From Acidimicrobiaceae bacterium (GTDB lineage Bacteria > Actinomycetota > Acidimicrobiia > Acidimicrobiales > RAAP-2): a DNA stretch of 54,172 bases. The stretch lies in contig DAHUZJ010000095.1 of NCBI GenBank assembly GCA_027306585.1, positions 1 through 54,172 on the forward strand. The letters run 5' to 3'. The notes under the pieces are model-generated. The model was not told the origin of the DNA. It did not search any database and saw only the letters and a list, made by a program, of their open reading frames with translations. This document shows, piece by piece, positions 1-9,482 of the stretch (within the stretch, counting starts at the first letter, position 1; every line of letters starts with the position of its first letter). Both the position numbers and the translations under genes were made by a program.

Positions 1-375
1 CTCGGGCGTCTCGCCCGACCACGACAGGGCGAAGACGAGCGAGCCCGCGCCGGTCCACGGCGGCGGCACCCCGGTCTCGACCACGGTCACCGGCACGGGG
101 GCGAGCGCCGCCACGGCCGATCCGGCCAGAGCCGCCGTACCGATCCCGAGCACGGTGACGTCGGCCGGTCGGCGGGCGGACGGCACGCCCTCGGCCAGCG
201 CCGCCGCAGCTTCGCCGGCGGCTGCCACCTGCTCGGGCAGCGCGGTTGCCGCCGCCCACAGGCCGAGGGCGTCGGATGGGAGGGGCGACGGGCCCGCCGA
301 GGCACTCGGCGACGGGCCCGAAGCGGCGCCAGGTGCGCCGCCAGCCCGGCCGGCGGCGCTCCCCGATCCGCTCAC
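1..375 (-). CDS. SIS-domain sugar isomerase, N-terminal part (cut by window edge)
   Basis: Reading the minus strand from a GTG at 375 gives an Ala/Gly/Pro-rich start of about 45 residues and then an alpha/beta segment ending in SLVFALSWSGETPE, which matches the SIS-domain sugar-phosphate binding motif (SxSGxTxE). The GTG overlaps the stop of the Trm112-like gene by 4 nt (GTGA), so the two are translationally coupled. In actinobacteria the gene after manB and this small protein is normally a phosphoglucose/phosphomannose isomerase-like SIS protein that interconverts hexose-6-phosphates feeding GDP-mannose. Only about 125 residues are visible. The family call rests on one motif plus gene order; the exact substrate cannot be told. 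Confidence 0.75.
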   Translation of the reverse strand, partial: MSGSGSAAGRAGGAPGAASGPSPSASAGPSPLPSDALGLWAAATALPEQVAAAGEAAAALAEGVPSARRPADVTVLGIGTAALAGSAVAALAPVPVTVVETGVPPPWTGAGSLVFALSWSGETPE

Positions 376-638
376 TCGCCGTCCGGCGCGGCGCTCGCGC
401 GCCCGGCGGACCCCGTCTCGGGGACCCCGGCCGCCGCCGCCTTGGCGGTCAGGCGCTCGTGCTCGGCGTCGCCTACGTCGGTGGCCTCGTCCACGAGGAG
501 CACGGGGACCCCGTCGCGCACCACGTAGGCCTTGCGCAGTCGGGGGTTGTAGAGGACGTCCTCGTCCTCGAACCACAGGAGCGGCCCCTTGTCCACCGGG
601 TCGGCGAGGACCTCGATCAAGAGCGGGTCGAGCGCCAT
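372..638 (-). CDS. Trm112-family small protein
   Basis: An 88-residue protein starting MALDPLLIEVLADPVDKGPL, with the Trm112/YcaR pattern (L-x-C-P replaced here by LADPVDKG, followed by the segment LRKAYVVRDGVPVLLVDEA). The two Cys pairs seen in zinc-binding Trm112 proteins are absent, as in many actinobacterial members, so zinc binding is not expected. Its ATG overlaps the manB stop by one base (TGATG) and its stop overlaps the next GTG, placing it in the middle of a coupled operon. Family members act as small partner or stabilising subunits; the partner here is unknown. The Ala/Gly-rich tail after residue 60 looks disordered. Confidence 0.8.
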   Translation of the reverse strand: MALDPLLIEVLADPVDKGPLLWFEDEDVLYNPRLRKAYVVRDGVPVLLVDEATDVGDAEHERLTAKAAAAGVPETGSAGRASAAPDGE

Positions 639-2014
639 CAGGTGACCTCCTTGACCAGGTCGACCACTGCCGCCACGTGCTGCCGGCACTCGTCGTCGGT
701 GCGGGCCTCGACGTTGAGGCGGAGCAGCGGCTCGGTGTTGGACGGGCGCAGGTTGTACCACCAGTCGCCGTGGTCGACCGTGAGCCCGTCCAGGCGGTCG
801 ACCTCGTTGCCGGCCGCCGCCTCCCGCTCGGCTACGGCCTCCACCGCGGCCAGCGGGTCCGGGACCTCGGTGTTGATCTCACCCGAGCCCGCATAACGCC
901 GGTAGGGCGCCAGCAGCTCGGACAGCGGCCGGCCGCTGCGGGACATGAGCTCGAGGACGAGGAGGGCGGTGATGATCCCCGAGTCCGCCCGGTAGTTGTC
1001 CCGGTAGTAGTAGTGGCCGGAGTGCTCGCCCCCGAAGACGGCGCCCGTCTCGGCCATCACCTGCTTGATGAACGAGTGCCCCACCCGGGTCCGGATCCCG
1101 TGGCCGCCGTGCTCGGCGACGACCTCGGGCACCACCCGGGAGCAGATGAGGTTGTAGAGGACGGTGGCGCCGGGGTGCTTCTCCAGCATCGAGACGGCGA
1201 CGAGGGCGGTGGTCAGCGACCCCGACACCGGCTGGGCCCGCTCGTCCACGAGGAACACCCGGTCGGCGTCGCCGTCGAAGGCGAGCCCGACGTCGGCGCC
1301 CGACGCCAGCACGGCCGCCTTGAGGTCGGCCAGGTTCTCCTCCTGGATGGGGTCGGCCGGGTGGTTGGGGAACGAGCCGTCGAGCTCGGGGTAGAGCACC
1401 TCGACGTCGAACGGCAGCCCCTCCATCACGAGCGGCACGACCAGCCCGCCCATCCCGTTGGCGGTGTCGGCCACCACCTTGAGCGGGCGCAAGGCGCCCG
1501 CGTCGACGAACGACCGCACGTGGGCCGCGTACTCGGGCAGGAGATCGCGCTCGTCGAGCGGGGCCAGCACCGCGGGGCCGGCCGGGCCGGCCGAGCCGGC
1601 CGGCGAGGCCGCCAGCAGCTCGTTGGTCAGCGCCTCGATCTCGGTCAAGCCGGTGTCGCGCCCGATGGGGCGGGCCCCGGCCAGGCACAGCTTGATGCCG
1701 TTGTAGCGGGCGGGATTGTGGGACGCCGTGAACATGGCGCCCGGGGCGTCGAGGGTGCCCGACGCGAAGTACAAGAAGTCGGTGGACGCCATGCCGAGGT
1801 CGGTGACGGCCGTCCCCTCGGACCGGGCGCCGTCGGCGAAGGCGCGGGACAGCTCGACGCCCGACTCGCGCATGTCCCGGCACACGAGCAGCCGGCCGGC
1901 ACCGGTGAAGCGGGCCACCGCCGCCCCCACCGCCCGGCACAGCGAGGCGTCGAGCTGGTCGGGGACGGTGCCCCGGATGTCATAGGCCTTGAAGACGTCG
2001 CCGGTGGCTGCCAT
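638..2014 (-). CDS. manB: Phosphomannomutase/phosphoglucomutase
   Basis: A 458-residue alpha-D-phosphohexomutase, the usual length. Visible motifs in order are AYDIRG at residues 10-15, the phosphoserine loop TASHNP (Ser98), the metal-binding DGDADR loop near residue 245, the sugar-binding GGEHSGHYYYRD near 330, and the phosphate-binding SNTEP near 425. It interconverts mannose-6-P and mannose-1-P (and/or the glucose forms) in the cytoplasm, giving mannose-1-P for GDP-mannose synthesis, which fits the guanylyltransferase-like gene at 22207. The start is fixed because AYDIRG sits ten residues from it. Its first 35 nt lie inside the 3' end of the upstream membrane-protein gene in another frame. 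Confidence 0.95.
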   Translation of the reverse strand: MAATGDVFKAYDIRGTVPDQLDASLCRAVGAAVARFTGAGRLLVCRDMRESGVELSRAFADGARSEGTAVTDLGMASTDFLYFASGTLDAPGAMFTASHNPARYNGIKLCLAGARPIGRDTGLTEIEALTNELLAASPAGSAGPAGPAVLAPLDERDLLPEYAAHVRSFVDAGALRPLKVVADTANGMGGLVVPLVMEGLPFDVEVLYPELDGSFPNHPADPIQEENLADLKAAVLASGADVGLAFDGDADRVFLVDERAQPVSGSLTTALVAVSMLEKHPGATVLYNLICSRVVPEVVAEHGGHGIRTRVGHSFIKQVMAETGAVFGGEHSGHYYYRDNYRADSGIITALLVLELMSRSGRPLSELLAPYRRYAGSGEINTEVPDPLAAVEAVAEREAAAGNEVDRLDGLTVDHGDWWYNLRPSNTEPLLRLNVEARTDDECRQHVAAVVDLVKEVT

Positions 2015-4556
2015 GGAGTGACGAGCCTATCCGGCGACGCCGGCGACCTCCGAGGACGCCGAGGACGACGAGCGCCGCCGCCCCGAGGCCGGCGAGCGCC
2101 TCCCCGAGCACGTTGACCCCGGTCGACCCGTAGGTGAGCGTGACCCGATGGCTCGTCGGGACGACGACCATCAAGTTGGGCGTGGCCCGCCACGGTCCGT
2201 CCGCCCCGACGGCGTGCCAGTTGGGGAAGTAGGAGATCTTGACGAGGACCGGCGTGCCGACCCGCGACACGTGGAACGAGATCGAGCTCTGCGTCTGGTG
2301 GACGCCGGTCACGGTGGTGCGCGGCACGGGCACGGCGGGCGCCCGTGCCGCGGCCTTGGCCGACACCCGTCGCCAGGACGCCGGGCCACCGGCCACCAGC
2401 TCGACCTTCCACCGTGTCGGGTCCTGGTACCAGGCGACCGCGGGCCCGTCGATGGGCTGCCCCTGCGGGCCCACCTTGCCGAGCCATGTGGACTGGGACG
2501 GCCCCACGCCGTGCAGGACCGCCGGCTGGTTGGCGAGCGGCACGACGGTGGCCGAGTGGCGCACCTCGTACACGTCCCACGTGGTGGTGAGCGGGGCGCC
2601 GTTGTACGAGGACGTCCACGGCCCCGTGTGGGCGACGAGCCGGAGTGTGGGGTCGGCATTGGCCGCCGCCACCACCTGGGGGCTGAACGCCATGAAGTAC
2701 CGCACGCCGAGGAGCTGGAGGTGCTCGACCCCGAGGGGCACGTCGAGCGGCCCGTAGGGCAGGCCGACGACGGGCTCCGACGGCGCCACCGACAGCTCCG
2801 CCTGGTTCAAGAAGTGGTACGGGGTGGTCGCCGAGGACTCGAAGAGCAACCCTTCCATCGAGTCGATGCACCCGCCCGTCCAGTACGGCAGGAGCATGAG
2901 GGCCTCGGGGGTGCCGAAGCGGTTCTGGTCGGCGTTGTACTCCCACATGGCCCGGCCGCACCCGTGCTGGTGCCCGACCTTGCGCATCAGCTCCATGAGG
3001 TGCTGGTACTCGGGGTACGCCGGCTTGCTCTCGTAGCCGGAGTAGTTCCACGACGCCCACACGCTCACCTCGTTGGGCCCGGGGTGCACCCCGATGCCGG
3101 GCAGGGAGGCCGCGACGCCCGGCACGAAGGGCGGCACCACCGCGACGAGCGCGCCGAGCAGCGCCAGCAGCGGTCCGGCCACCGAGCCGGGGAGGAACCG
3201 GGCCGGCCCGGGACGCCTCGGCGCGGCGGCGCTGGTGCGGTGGTCGACCCGCGCCACCCAGGCGCTCAGGTGGCTCCGGCGCCAGGCCTTGGCCGCTGCC
3301 ACCACCGCCACCCCGAACAGCCACCCCCCGAGGAGGTAGACGCAGAGGAACCACAAGGGCAGGAGGCGGACGTTGTAGAGCTTTCCCTGCGGGTCGACGA
3401 CCACGCCCAGGCCGAAGCACCCGCCGAGCAGCGCCAGGACGATCCCGAACCGGCTGGCCATGGCGAACGCCACCACTGCGGCCACCCCGGCCACGACGAG
3501 CGCCCACAGGTCGGCGTGAGGGAACAGCAAGGTCACGTACGTGGTGACGTTCGTGTAGCCCATCGACGTCGTGTAGGGCAGGCGGAGCCCGAAGGGCACG
3601 AGCCACCAGCACGACAGCAGCACGCCCCCCAGGACCGTGGAGGTGCTCCACCACACCACCCGCCACCGGTCGCGTGCGGTCGGGGCGAAGGGGCCGGCCG
3701 CGGCGGCGGCCGACGGCGGCCAGCGCAGGTCGTCGTGGAGCCGGAAGGGCAGGAGCTCGACCACGGTGAGCAGCAGCGCACCCACCAGGGCGAGGATCGC
3801 CGGCACGAAGTGGGTGATGATGCACAACGCGAGGACGAGGGCCGCCCACGCCCGGTGGCGGCCGGTCCGCACGCCCCGCGCCACCAGGCCCAGGAAGAGC
3901 AGGGCGAGGACCACCGACAGCGAGTAGGCGTACTCCCCCGCCAGGGTGGAGAAGAGGTTGCCCCCGTCGATCGTCCACGTGTAGTCGAAGAGGAACGGCA
4001 AGGTGGCGGCGGCCAGGGCGGCGGGGACGGGCGACCGCAGGCCGAAGAGGCGCCCGCAGGCCCAGGCGGCCACCGGCAGGAGCACCGACCCGAGCACCGT
4101 GCCCAGCTTGAAGGCCACGTTGTAGGCGATGAGATGGGACGCCGCCGCCACCAGGGCGTCGGGGAGGATGAAGTAGAAGGTGTAGACGGGAAAGCCGTCG
4201 TACCATCCCGGGTCCCACCCGGTGAGGTGGGGGAACAGGCTCGTGTTGAAGAGCGCCGGCATGACGTAGTGCGAGCCGGTGTCCCCGCCGGTGGTGGTGG
4301 TGTCCGACAGCAGCAGCGGAAGGTGGAGCTGCCACAGGGTGACGGCCACCACGCCGACGACGGCGGTCAGGGTCGCCAGGGCCGGCCACCACCGCCGGCC
4401 ACGGGTGGGCCGGGGCTGCCACGGACGCGGCTGCCCGGCTGGCGCGGCCGACGCCTGGCGGGCACGGATGAGGGCCTCCGCGCCGTCGGGACGCGCACCG
4501 GCGAGGAGACCGGAGGACCGCCCGCCATCGGGGGGCTCAGTGGAGGATGACGCCAC
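1980..4556 (-). CDS. Large GT-C-like integral membrane protein (PTPS-related family)
   Basis: An 858-residue protein with a basic cytoplasmic N-terminus, a first membrane helix near residues 60-80, then GGDTGSHYVMPALF and GWDPGWYDGFPVYTFYF. These match the first-loop acidic motif and W-x-G-x-P-x-F-x-Y pattern of the '6-pyruvoyl-tetrahydropterin synthase-related' membrane family, which has a GT-C glycosyltransferase-like topology. About ten membrane helices follow up to residue 480, then a long extracytoplasmic beta-rich domain and a last helix near 835 with an RRRRR stop-transfer tail. A lipid-linked sugar transferase acting outside the membrane is inferred, not shown. It overlaps CPBP upstream by 20 nt and manB downstream by 35 nt. 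Confidence 0.8.
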   Translation of the reverse strand: MASSSTEPPDGGRSSGLLAGARPDGAEALIRARQASAAPAGQPRPWQPRPTRGRRWWPALATLTAVVGVVAVTLWQLHLPLLLSDTTTTGGDTGSHYVMPALFNTSLFPHLTGWDPGWYDGFPVYTFYFILPDALVAAASHLIAYNVAFKLGTVLGSVLLPVAAWACGRLFGLRSPVPAALAAATLPFLFDYTWTIDGGNLFSTLAGEYAYSLSVVLALLFLGLVARGVRTGRHRAWAALVLALCIITHFVPAILALVGALLLTVVELLPFRLHDDLRWPPSAAAAAGPFAPTARDRWRVVWWSTSTVLGGVLLSCWWLVPFGLRLPYTTSMGYTNVTTYVTLLFPHADLWALVVAGVAAVVAFAMASRFGIVLALLGGCFGLGVVVDPQGKLYNVRLLPLWFLCVYLLGGWLFGVAVVAAAKAWRRSHLSAWVARVDHRTSAAAPRRPGPARFLPGSVAGPLLALLGALVAVVPPFVPGVAASLPGIGVHPGPNEVSVWASWNYSGYESKPAYPEYQHLMELMRKVGHQHGCGRAMWEYNADQNRFGTPEALMLLPYWTGGCIDSMEGLLFESSATTPYHFLNQAELSVAPSEPVVGLPYGPLDVPLGVEHLQLLGVRYFMAFSPQVVAAANADPTLRLVAHTGPWTSSYNGAPLTTTWDVYEVRHSATVVPLANQPAVLHGVGPSQSTWLGKVGPQGQPIDGPAVAWYQDPTRWKVELVAGGPASWRRVSAKAAARAPAVPVPRTTVTGVHQTQSSISFHVSRVGTPVLVKISYFPNWHAVGADGPWRATPNLMVVVPTSHRVTLTYGSTGVNVLGEALAGLGAAALVVLGVLGGRRRRRIGSSLHGSHRRRLQGL

Positions 4557-5586
4557 CGCGAGCCGAGTAGAGGGCGATGACCGCCACCAGGTTGAAGGAG
4601 GCGTGGGCGACCATGTTCATGCCGAGGCGGCCGGTGCGGTAGCTGACCGCCGCCAGTGCCATGCCGAAGAGGGCGAGCCCGGCGAACTGCGCCGGCTCGA
4701 AGTGGGCGAGGGCGAACACGAGGCCGTCGACCACCACCGCGAGCACCACCCCAGCCGCCCGGGCGCCGACGCGCGCGGCCGATGCCGGGGTGAAGAGGCG
4801 GGCGAGCCCCCGGAACAGCACCCCCCGGAAGAACAGCTCCTCGAAGAACGGCGCCCCCACCACCGTCAGGAGCGCGATGACGAGGAACGCCCCGCCGTGG
4901 GCACCCCCGGTGAGCTTCTGGGCCGGTGCTGTCAGGTTCTTCACGTGGAACGGGAGGTAGAGGGCGGCGATGACGAACTGGCCACCCACCCCGATCACGA
5001 TCCCGAGGAGGTCGACGGGCCGGAACCGCAGCCCGAAGTCGCGCACGAAGCTGCCGCTCCCCTGGGCCTTGGTGGCGACGAGCGGGGCGAGGAAGAAGCC
5101 CACCCACAGGCCGACGAGGCCCGAGGCGATGTACCACGCCGGCGGCTGGGCCAGGTGGCTGAGCGACGACACCTGGTGGAGCTGGCCCTGGACCGCCGCA
5201 GCCAGCAGGACGGCCACGCTGCCGACCAGCTGGCCGACGACGTAGCCCAGGAGTGCGAAGACGATCCACAGCACCGCCTTGCCACGGTCGACGGGGACCG
5301 ACCCCGGGACGTCGAGGAACGGACCGGAAGGGCCGGCCGGCTGGGGGCCGGCCGGCGGGGGCCAGGCCTGGGGCGGCCACGGCGGGCCGGCCTGCGGCGG
5401 GCCGACGGGGGCCTGGGACGGCGAAGACGGCCACCATCCGCCGGGCGGCGGATAGGTCGGGACCGGCACCGGTGGCACCGGATAGCCTGGCGACGACGGG
5501 TGCTCCGGAGCGCCGGAGGGGCCCGGCGGCGGAGGAGGGGAAAGGGGAGGCCCCGCCGACGGCTCGGTGTCGCCTGGCTGCGCCAT
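4537..5586 (-). CDS. CPBP-family intramembrane metalloprotease
   Basis: A 349-residue protein from ATG 5586. The first 110 residues are Pro/Gly-rich and cytoplasmic. About eight membrane helices follow, with the glutamate motif EELFFRG near residue 260, a conserved His in ALAHFEP near 310, and HASFN near 340, the three Abi/CPBP (type II CAAX prenyl endopeptidase-like) catalytic motifs. It probably cleaves membrane substrates or matures peptides; the substrate is unknown. The ATG is chosen because TATCGT at 5594-5599 (minus) lies 7 nt upstream, a leaderless arrangement; the frame stays open further 5' but that part runs into the ftsH promoter region. It heads the minus-strand operon down to the SIS gene. 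Confidence 0.88.
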   Translation of the reverse strand: MAQPGDTEPSAGPPLSPPPPPGPSGAPEHPSSPGYPVPPVPVPTYPPPGGWWPSSPSQAPVGPPQAGPPWPPQAWPPPAGPQPAGPSGPFLDVPGSVPVDRGKAVLWIVFALLGYVVGQLVGSVAVLLAAAVQGQLHQVSSLSHLAQPPAWYIASGLVGLWVGFFLAPLVATKAQGSGSFVRDFGLRFRPVDLLGIVIGVGGQFVIAALYLPFHVKNLTAPAQKLTGGAHGGAFLVIALLTVVGAPFFEELFFRGVLFRGLARLFTPASAARVGARAAGVVLAVVVDGLVFALAHFEPAQFAGLALFGMALAAVSYRTGRLGMNMVAHASFNLVAVIALYSARGGVILH

Positions 5587-5593
5587 TCCGGTC

Positions 5594-5599
5594 ACGATA
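5594..5599 (-). promoter_or_regulatory. -10 box (TATCGT), leaderless start of the CPBP operon
   Basis: TATCGT on the minus strand ends 7 nt before the ATG at 5586. There is no Shine-Dalgarno sequence, so transcription should begin at or next to the start codon. Confidence 0.55.
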
Positions 5600-5692
5600 T
5601 CGCCGGGTCGCGGCCGGGTCGGGGCGCCCGGATCGGGACGGGCGGCCCGGCGTGGTGCGCTCGGCCGATCACCGAACCTGGAGTGCGACGCA

Positions 5693-5698
5693 TAGCAT
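5693..5698 (+). promoter_or_regulatory. -10 box (TAGCAT), leaderless start of ftsH
   Basis: TAGCAT is followed by 6 nt and then GTG at 5705. This makes GTG 5705 a better start than the in-frame GTG at 5699, which directly abuts the box and would lie upstream of the transcript. Confidence 0.55.
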
Positions 5699-5704
5699 GT
5701 GGCG

Positions 5705-7903
5705 GTGAGCCCTCCCCGGCCGGACCGCAGCCCCCAACGCCCCGCGTCCAACGGGAGCCCCAACGGTCCCCTCGGACCCGGTGGCGGCGAACAGAACTGG
5801 CGCTGGCTGTGGGCCGTCCTGATCGTCATCGTGCTGGCCGTCCTGGTCGTGCCCAACCTCCTGCCGCGCACGTCGGCCAAGTCGGTGACCTACTCGCAGT
5901 ACCTGGGCGACGTGAAGGCCAAGCAGGTCACAACGGCCACAATCGACAACACAACCGGGGTCATCACCGGGAAGCTGAAGGACGGTACCCAGTACACGGT
6001 GACCGGCCCCCACCCCGCGGCGCAGAGCGACGTCACCTTGATGCGCAACGACGGGGTGCAGGTGAACTACTCCAACCCGCCGCCCAACGTCCTCGGCAGT
6101 CTGCTGCCCTACCTCCTCTTCTTCGGGATCGCCATCGGGCTGATGGTGTTCATCAGCCGGCAGGCTCGTGGGCAGATGTCCGGCATCATGTCGATCGGCC
6201 GGTCCAAGGCTCGGATGTTCTCGAGCGATCGCCCGTCCACCACGTTCGACGACGTGGCGGGCTACAACGGCGTCAAGCAGGAGATCTCCGAGGTCGTCGA
6301 CTTCCTCAAGACCCCCGGCCGGTTCCGCGACATCGGGGCCAAGATCCCGAAGGGCGTCCTGCTGGTCGGCCCCCCGGGCACCGGCAAGACCCTCCTCGCC
6401 CGCGCCGTCGCCGGTGAGGCCGGCGTGCCTTTCCTGTCGGTGAGCGGCTCGGACTTCATGGAGATGTTCGTGGGCGTCGGCGCCAGCCGGGTGCGCGATC
6501 TCTTCCAGACGGCCCGCAAGCAGGCCCCGGCGATCATCTTCGTGGACGAGATCGACTCGATCGGCCGCAAGCGCGGCGCCGGTCTGGGCGGCGGCCACGA
6601 CGAGCGGGAGCAGACGCTCAACCAGATGCTCTCGGAGATGGACGGGTTCGACCCGGCCGAGGGCGTGGTCATCATGGCCGCCACCAACCGGCCGGACATC
6701 CTCGACCCGGCCCTCCTGCGGCCAGGCCGCTTCGACCGCCAGATCGTGGTGCCGCTCCCCGACCTCGACGAGCGCCTGCCGATCCTCCAGGTGCACTGCA
6801 AGGGCAAGCGCATCGGTCCCGACGTCGACCTCGAGCTGGTAGCCCGGGGCACGCCGGGGATGAGCGGCGCCGACCTGGCCAACCTCGTCAACGAGGCCGC
6901 CCTCCACGCCGTCCGGCGGGGCAGCCCGATGATCGAGATGGTCGACTTCGAGTCCTCCCGGGACCGGGTGCTCATGGGCCAGCGCCGGGAGAGCCTCGTG
7001 TTGTCCGACGACGAGAAGGAGCGCGTCGCCTACCACGAGGGCGGCCACGCCGTCCTCGCCTACGTGCTCGAGCACGCCGACCCGGTGCACAAGGTGACCA
7101 TCCTGCCGACCGGCATGGCGCTGGGCGTCACCATGCAGCTCCCGGTCGAGGAGCGCCACATCCACCCCCGCAACTACATCGAGGACTCGCTGTGCGTGCG
7201 CATGGGCGGTCGGGTGGCCGAGCTCCTCATCTACGGCGACCTCTCCACCGGCGCCGCCAACGACCTGGTGGGCAACACCGAGCTGGCCCGCAAGATGGTG
7301 CGGGAATGGGGCATGAGCGAGGAGATCGGCCCGATGGCGTGGGGGTCCCAGGGCCAGGTGTTCCTGGGCGAGGACCTCATGCACACCCGCGACTACTCCG
7401 AGGACACGAGCCGCGTCATCGACGACGAGGTGGAGCGCATCCTAAGGGGCCAGGAGGAGCGGGCCGTGGAGCTGCTCACCCGGCACCGGGGTGGCCTCGA
7501 GGCCGTCGCCCGATCCCTGCTCGAGCAGGAGAGCATCGACGGCGCCGAGGTCGGCCGCCTGGTCGACGAGGCCTTCGGCCGCCCGGTGCACGTCTCCGGG
7601 GCGAAGGCCGTCCCGCAGTTCAACGGGCACGCCAGCGGCGCCAACGGGGCCAACGGGGCCAACGGGAACGGCCATCACAACGGCCACGCCCTCCCCGAGG
7701 GCCGGCCGGTCGTCGAAAGCCGCCCGGTGCCCGACGGCCGTCCGCCGGTCGGCCACCAGCCCGCTGGCGTGCACGACAGCGGGAGCGGCCAGCCACCTGC
7801 CCCCGCCCCCGACTGGCCGCCGCCGCAGTGGCCACCGCCGCCCGGCTGGGGTCCGCCCCCGGGTCCGCCCCCCGGCCACCCGCAGGGTCCGCCCCAGCGC
7901 TGA
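5705..7903 (+). CDS. ftsH: ATP-dependent zinc metalloprotease FtsH
   Basis: A membrane-anchored AAA+ protease of about 732 residues. There is a transmembrane helix at roughly 35-52, an extracytoplasmic domain, a second helix near 135-152, the Walker A motif GPPGTGKT near 222, Walker B IIFVDEID, the second region of homology ending RPGRFDR, and the zinc site HEGGH near 444 with its third ligand in the following helical domain. It degrades misfolded membrane proteins and short-lived regulators. The tail carries a GAN repeat (9-bp units at about 7636-7665) and a long Pro/Gly-rich stretch, unlike the second FtsH at 51257. It is transcribed alone, divergently from CPBP. Confidence 0.97.
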   Translation: MSPPRPDRSPQRPASNGSPNGPLGPGGGEQNWRWLWAVLIVIVLAVLVVPNLLPRTSAKSVTYSQYLGDVKAKQVTTATIDNTTGVITGKLKDGTQYTVTGPHPAAQSDVTLMRNDGVQVNYSNPPPNVLGSLLPYLLFFGIAIGLMVFISRQARGQMSGIMSIGRSKARMFSSDRPSTTFDDVAGYNGVKQEISEVVDFLKTPGRFRDIGAKIPKGVLLVGPPGTGKTLLARAVAGEAGVPFLSVSGSDFMEMFVGVGASRVRDLFQTARKQAPAIIFVDEIDSIGRKRGAGLGGGHDEREQTLNQMLSEMDGFDPAEGVVIMAATNRPDILDPALLRPGRFDRQIVVPLPDLDERLPILQVHCKGKRIGPDVDLELVARGTPGMSGADLANLVNEAALHAVRRGSPMIEMVDFESSRDRVLMGQRRESLVLSDDEKERVAYHEGGHAVLAYVLEHADPVHKVTILPTGMALGVTMQLPVEERHIHPRNYIEDSLCVRMGGRVAELLIYGDLSTGAANDLVGNTELARKMVREWGMSEEIGPMAWGSQGQVFLGEDLMHTRDYSEDTSRVIDDEVERILRGQEERAVELLTRHRGGLEAVARSLLEQESIDGAEVGRLVDEAFGRPVHVSGAKAVPQFNGHASGANGANGANGNGHHNGHALPEGRPVVESRPVPDGRPPVGHQPAGVHDSGSGQPPAPAPDWPPPQWPPPPGWGPPPGPPPGHPQGPPQR

Positions 7904-8009
7904 CCCGGTCCGACCCGTGGGCGGGGGCACGCTGACCGGCTGACCGGCTGCCCGATCGGCAGACCGTCGGTTCCCGGCGACCCAGCCCGAGGGCGCCGAG
8001 AGGCGCTGC

Positions 8010-9482
8010 TCAGGCCTGGGGCACAGCGGCCGTGGTGACGGCACCCGCCACCCCAACCGGCATGACATCTTCGGTGACAGCCAGCGGCGAGTCGGCCGTC
8101 ACCTGCAGCGCCGCCTTGCCACCGGCCGCCGTCACGACGGTCACGGCGTGCGCTGGGACCCGGAGATGCTGTGCACCGGCCAGCGGACCCCCGCCGGCAG
8201 CCAGCGACAGTACCGAGGCTCGCACCGGGCGATCGCCCGGGTTGTACAAGGTCACCGAGACCGGCTGCGCCCCTGGCTGGGCCTGTGCGGCCGCCGCCGG
8301 GTTGGCCAGCGTCCAGCGGCCGGAGGGAGAGGCGGCGGCGCTCCCGGCGATGGCCGTCACCGCCCCCCACTGGGGAGCCGACGCGCTGGACGGGGCGGCG
8401 GTGATGCGGTCGACGACCACCCCCCGGCCCCCACGCGAGGTGACCGACAGGGCGAAGGCGGCCCCCACGGGGATGCGCGTCTGGCCGCTAAGGGACAGTG
8501 TCCACGTCGAGTGGGGCGGCACCACCTGGGTGAGGGGATCGACGGGTCCCGACGCCAGCTGGATGCTCACTTTCACCCGCTCGGTGGCGGCGGTGGGGTT
8601 GAACACGACGAGCTGCGACCCCCCGCCCGTGACGTCCGTCGTGCTCGGCAGGTACCACCGAGGCGACGGCGACGGGGCACCCAGGCGCAGCGACATGCCG
8701 CTCGCGCCTCCTGTGGAGTGGAGCTGCAGCTCCGACGCCACGACGCGGCCCGACCGGGCGCTCACCACGGTGGCGACGGCGTGGGCGTTCTGGACGTAGC
8801 TCGCGACCTCGGCCGTCACCACGCCCCCCGGCGGGACGATGAGGCCCTGGAACGGCGAGGGTTGTACCAGCCCCGTGGCGGTCAGGAACGTGAGGTCGAC
8901 GACGGCGTCGTCGGGGGTCGGGTTGAACAGCGAGACGAAGAGCGAGTTGCCCGCCGACGTGGCGCCCGAGGCGAAGTACCAGTTGGCGGACGTCACGGTG
9001 GCGCACGGGGACATGGCCCACCCTGTCGGGCCCGAGACGAGCTGGCTCACGGCCACCCCCCCGCCGTTGAAGTCCACTCGGCTCGAGACCCAGGTGCCCG
9101 AGGCGATCGCCCCCGGCGTCACGGTGGTCTGGCCCAGGGCCGGCACCGTGACCTTCTTCTTCGCCGGGTGGCCTGTCGGCCGGTAGGCGGTGACCGAACC
9201 GGTCACCGCGGCGTTGCCCGAGTTCACGAGGAGGAGCGTCGCCTGGGCGATCGGCTGGGTTGGGCCGCTGCCCCCGTTGCAGTACCAGCTGGAGGCGGAA
9301 GAGGTCGCCGGGGCGGTGAGCGCTGCCAGCGACGCCGGCGGGGCCGGCAGCGTCGGGCGCGTCGGGCCGCCCACCTCGGCGCTGAGCAACCCGCCGACGG
9401 CCAGCAGGACGACGACGAGCACGAGGACGGGGAGCCGTCGCACGCGAGGATCGCGACGGCGTTCCCGGCGGGACTCGGTCAC
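8010..9482 (-). CDS. DUF5719 secreted/anchored protein
   Basis: A 490-residue protein with a basic N-terminus (RRERRRDPRVRR) and one hydrophobic signal-anchor at about residues 17-36, followed by a long Ser/Thr/Val-rich extracytoplasmic region of repeated beta-sandwich-like segments (for example SLFNPTPDDAVVDLTF, LVVFNPTAATERVKV and VTLYNPGDRPVRASV, each an N-P-x3-5-V strand pattern). This is the DUF5719 pattern, typically found next to a large GT2 gene in actinobacteria, as here. GTG 9482 overlaps the GT2 stop by 4 nt (GTGA), so it is coupled to it. Function is unknown; a partner of the glycosyltransferase at the outer face of the membrane is inferred from linkage. Confidence 0.85.
   Translation of the reverse strand: MTESRRERRRDPRVRRLPVLVLVVVLLAVGGLLSAEVGGPTRPTLPAPPASLAALTAPATSSASSWYCNGGSGPTQPIAQATLLLVNSGNAAVTGSVTAYRPTGHPAKKKVTVPALGQTTVTPGAIASGTWVSSRVDFNGGGVAVSQLVSGPTGWAMSPCATVTSANWYFASGATSAGNSLFVSLFNPTPDDAVVDLTFLTATGLVQPSPFQGLIVPPGGVVTAEVASYVQNAHAVATVVSARSGRVVASELQLHSTGGASGMSLRLGAPSPSPRWYLPSTTDVTGGGSQLVVFNPTAATERVKVSIQLASGPVDPLTQVVPPHSTWTLSLSGQTRIPVGAAFALSVTSRGGRGVVVDRITAAPSSASAPQWGAVTAIAGSAAASPSGRWTLANPAAAAQAQPGAQPVSVTLYNPGDRPVRASVLSLAAGGGPLAGAQHLRVPAHAVTVVTAAGGKAALQVTADSPLAVTEDVMPVGVAGAVTTAAVPQA

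Noticed and set aside
155-2116. Long open frame on the plus strand opposite manB
   Set aside because: Arg/Gly/Pro/His-rich antisense frame of a high-GC gene; no ribosome site, no domain. The same applies to plus frames at 2148-4550, 9563-13393 and 14529-16211 and to minus frames opposite ftsH and the plus-strand genes.
5669-7384. Minus frame opposite ftsH
   Set aside because: Shadow of the conserved AAA+ protease; composition and lack of motifs show it is not coding.
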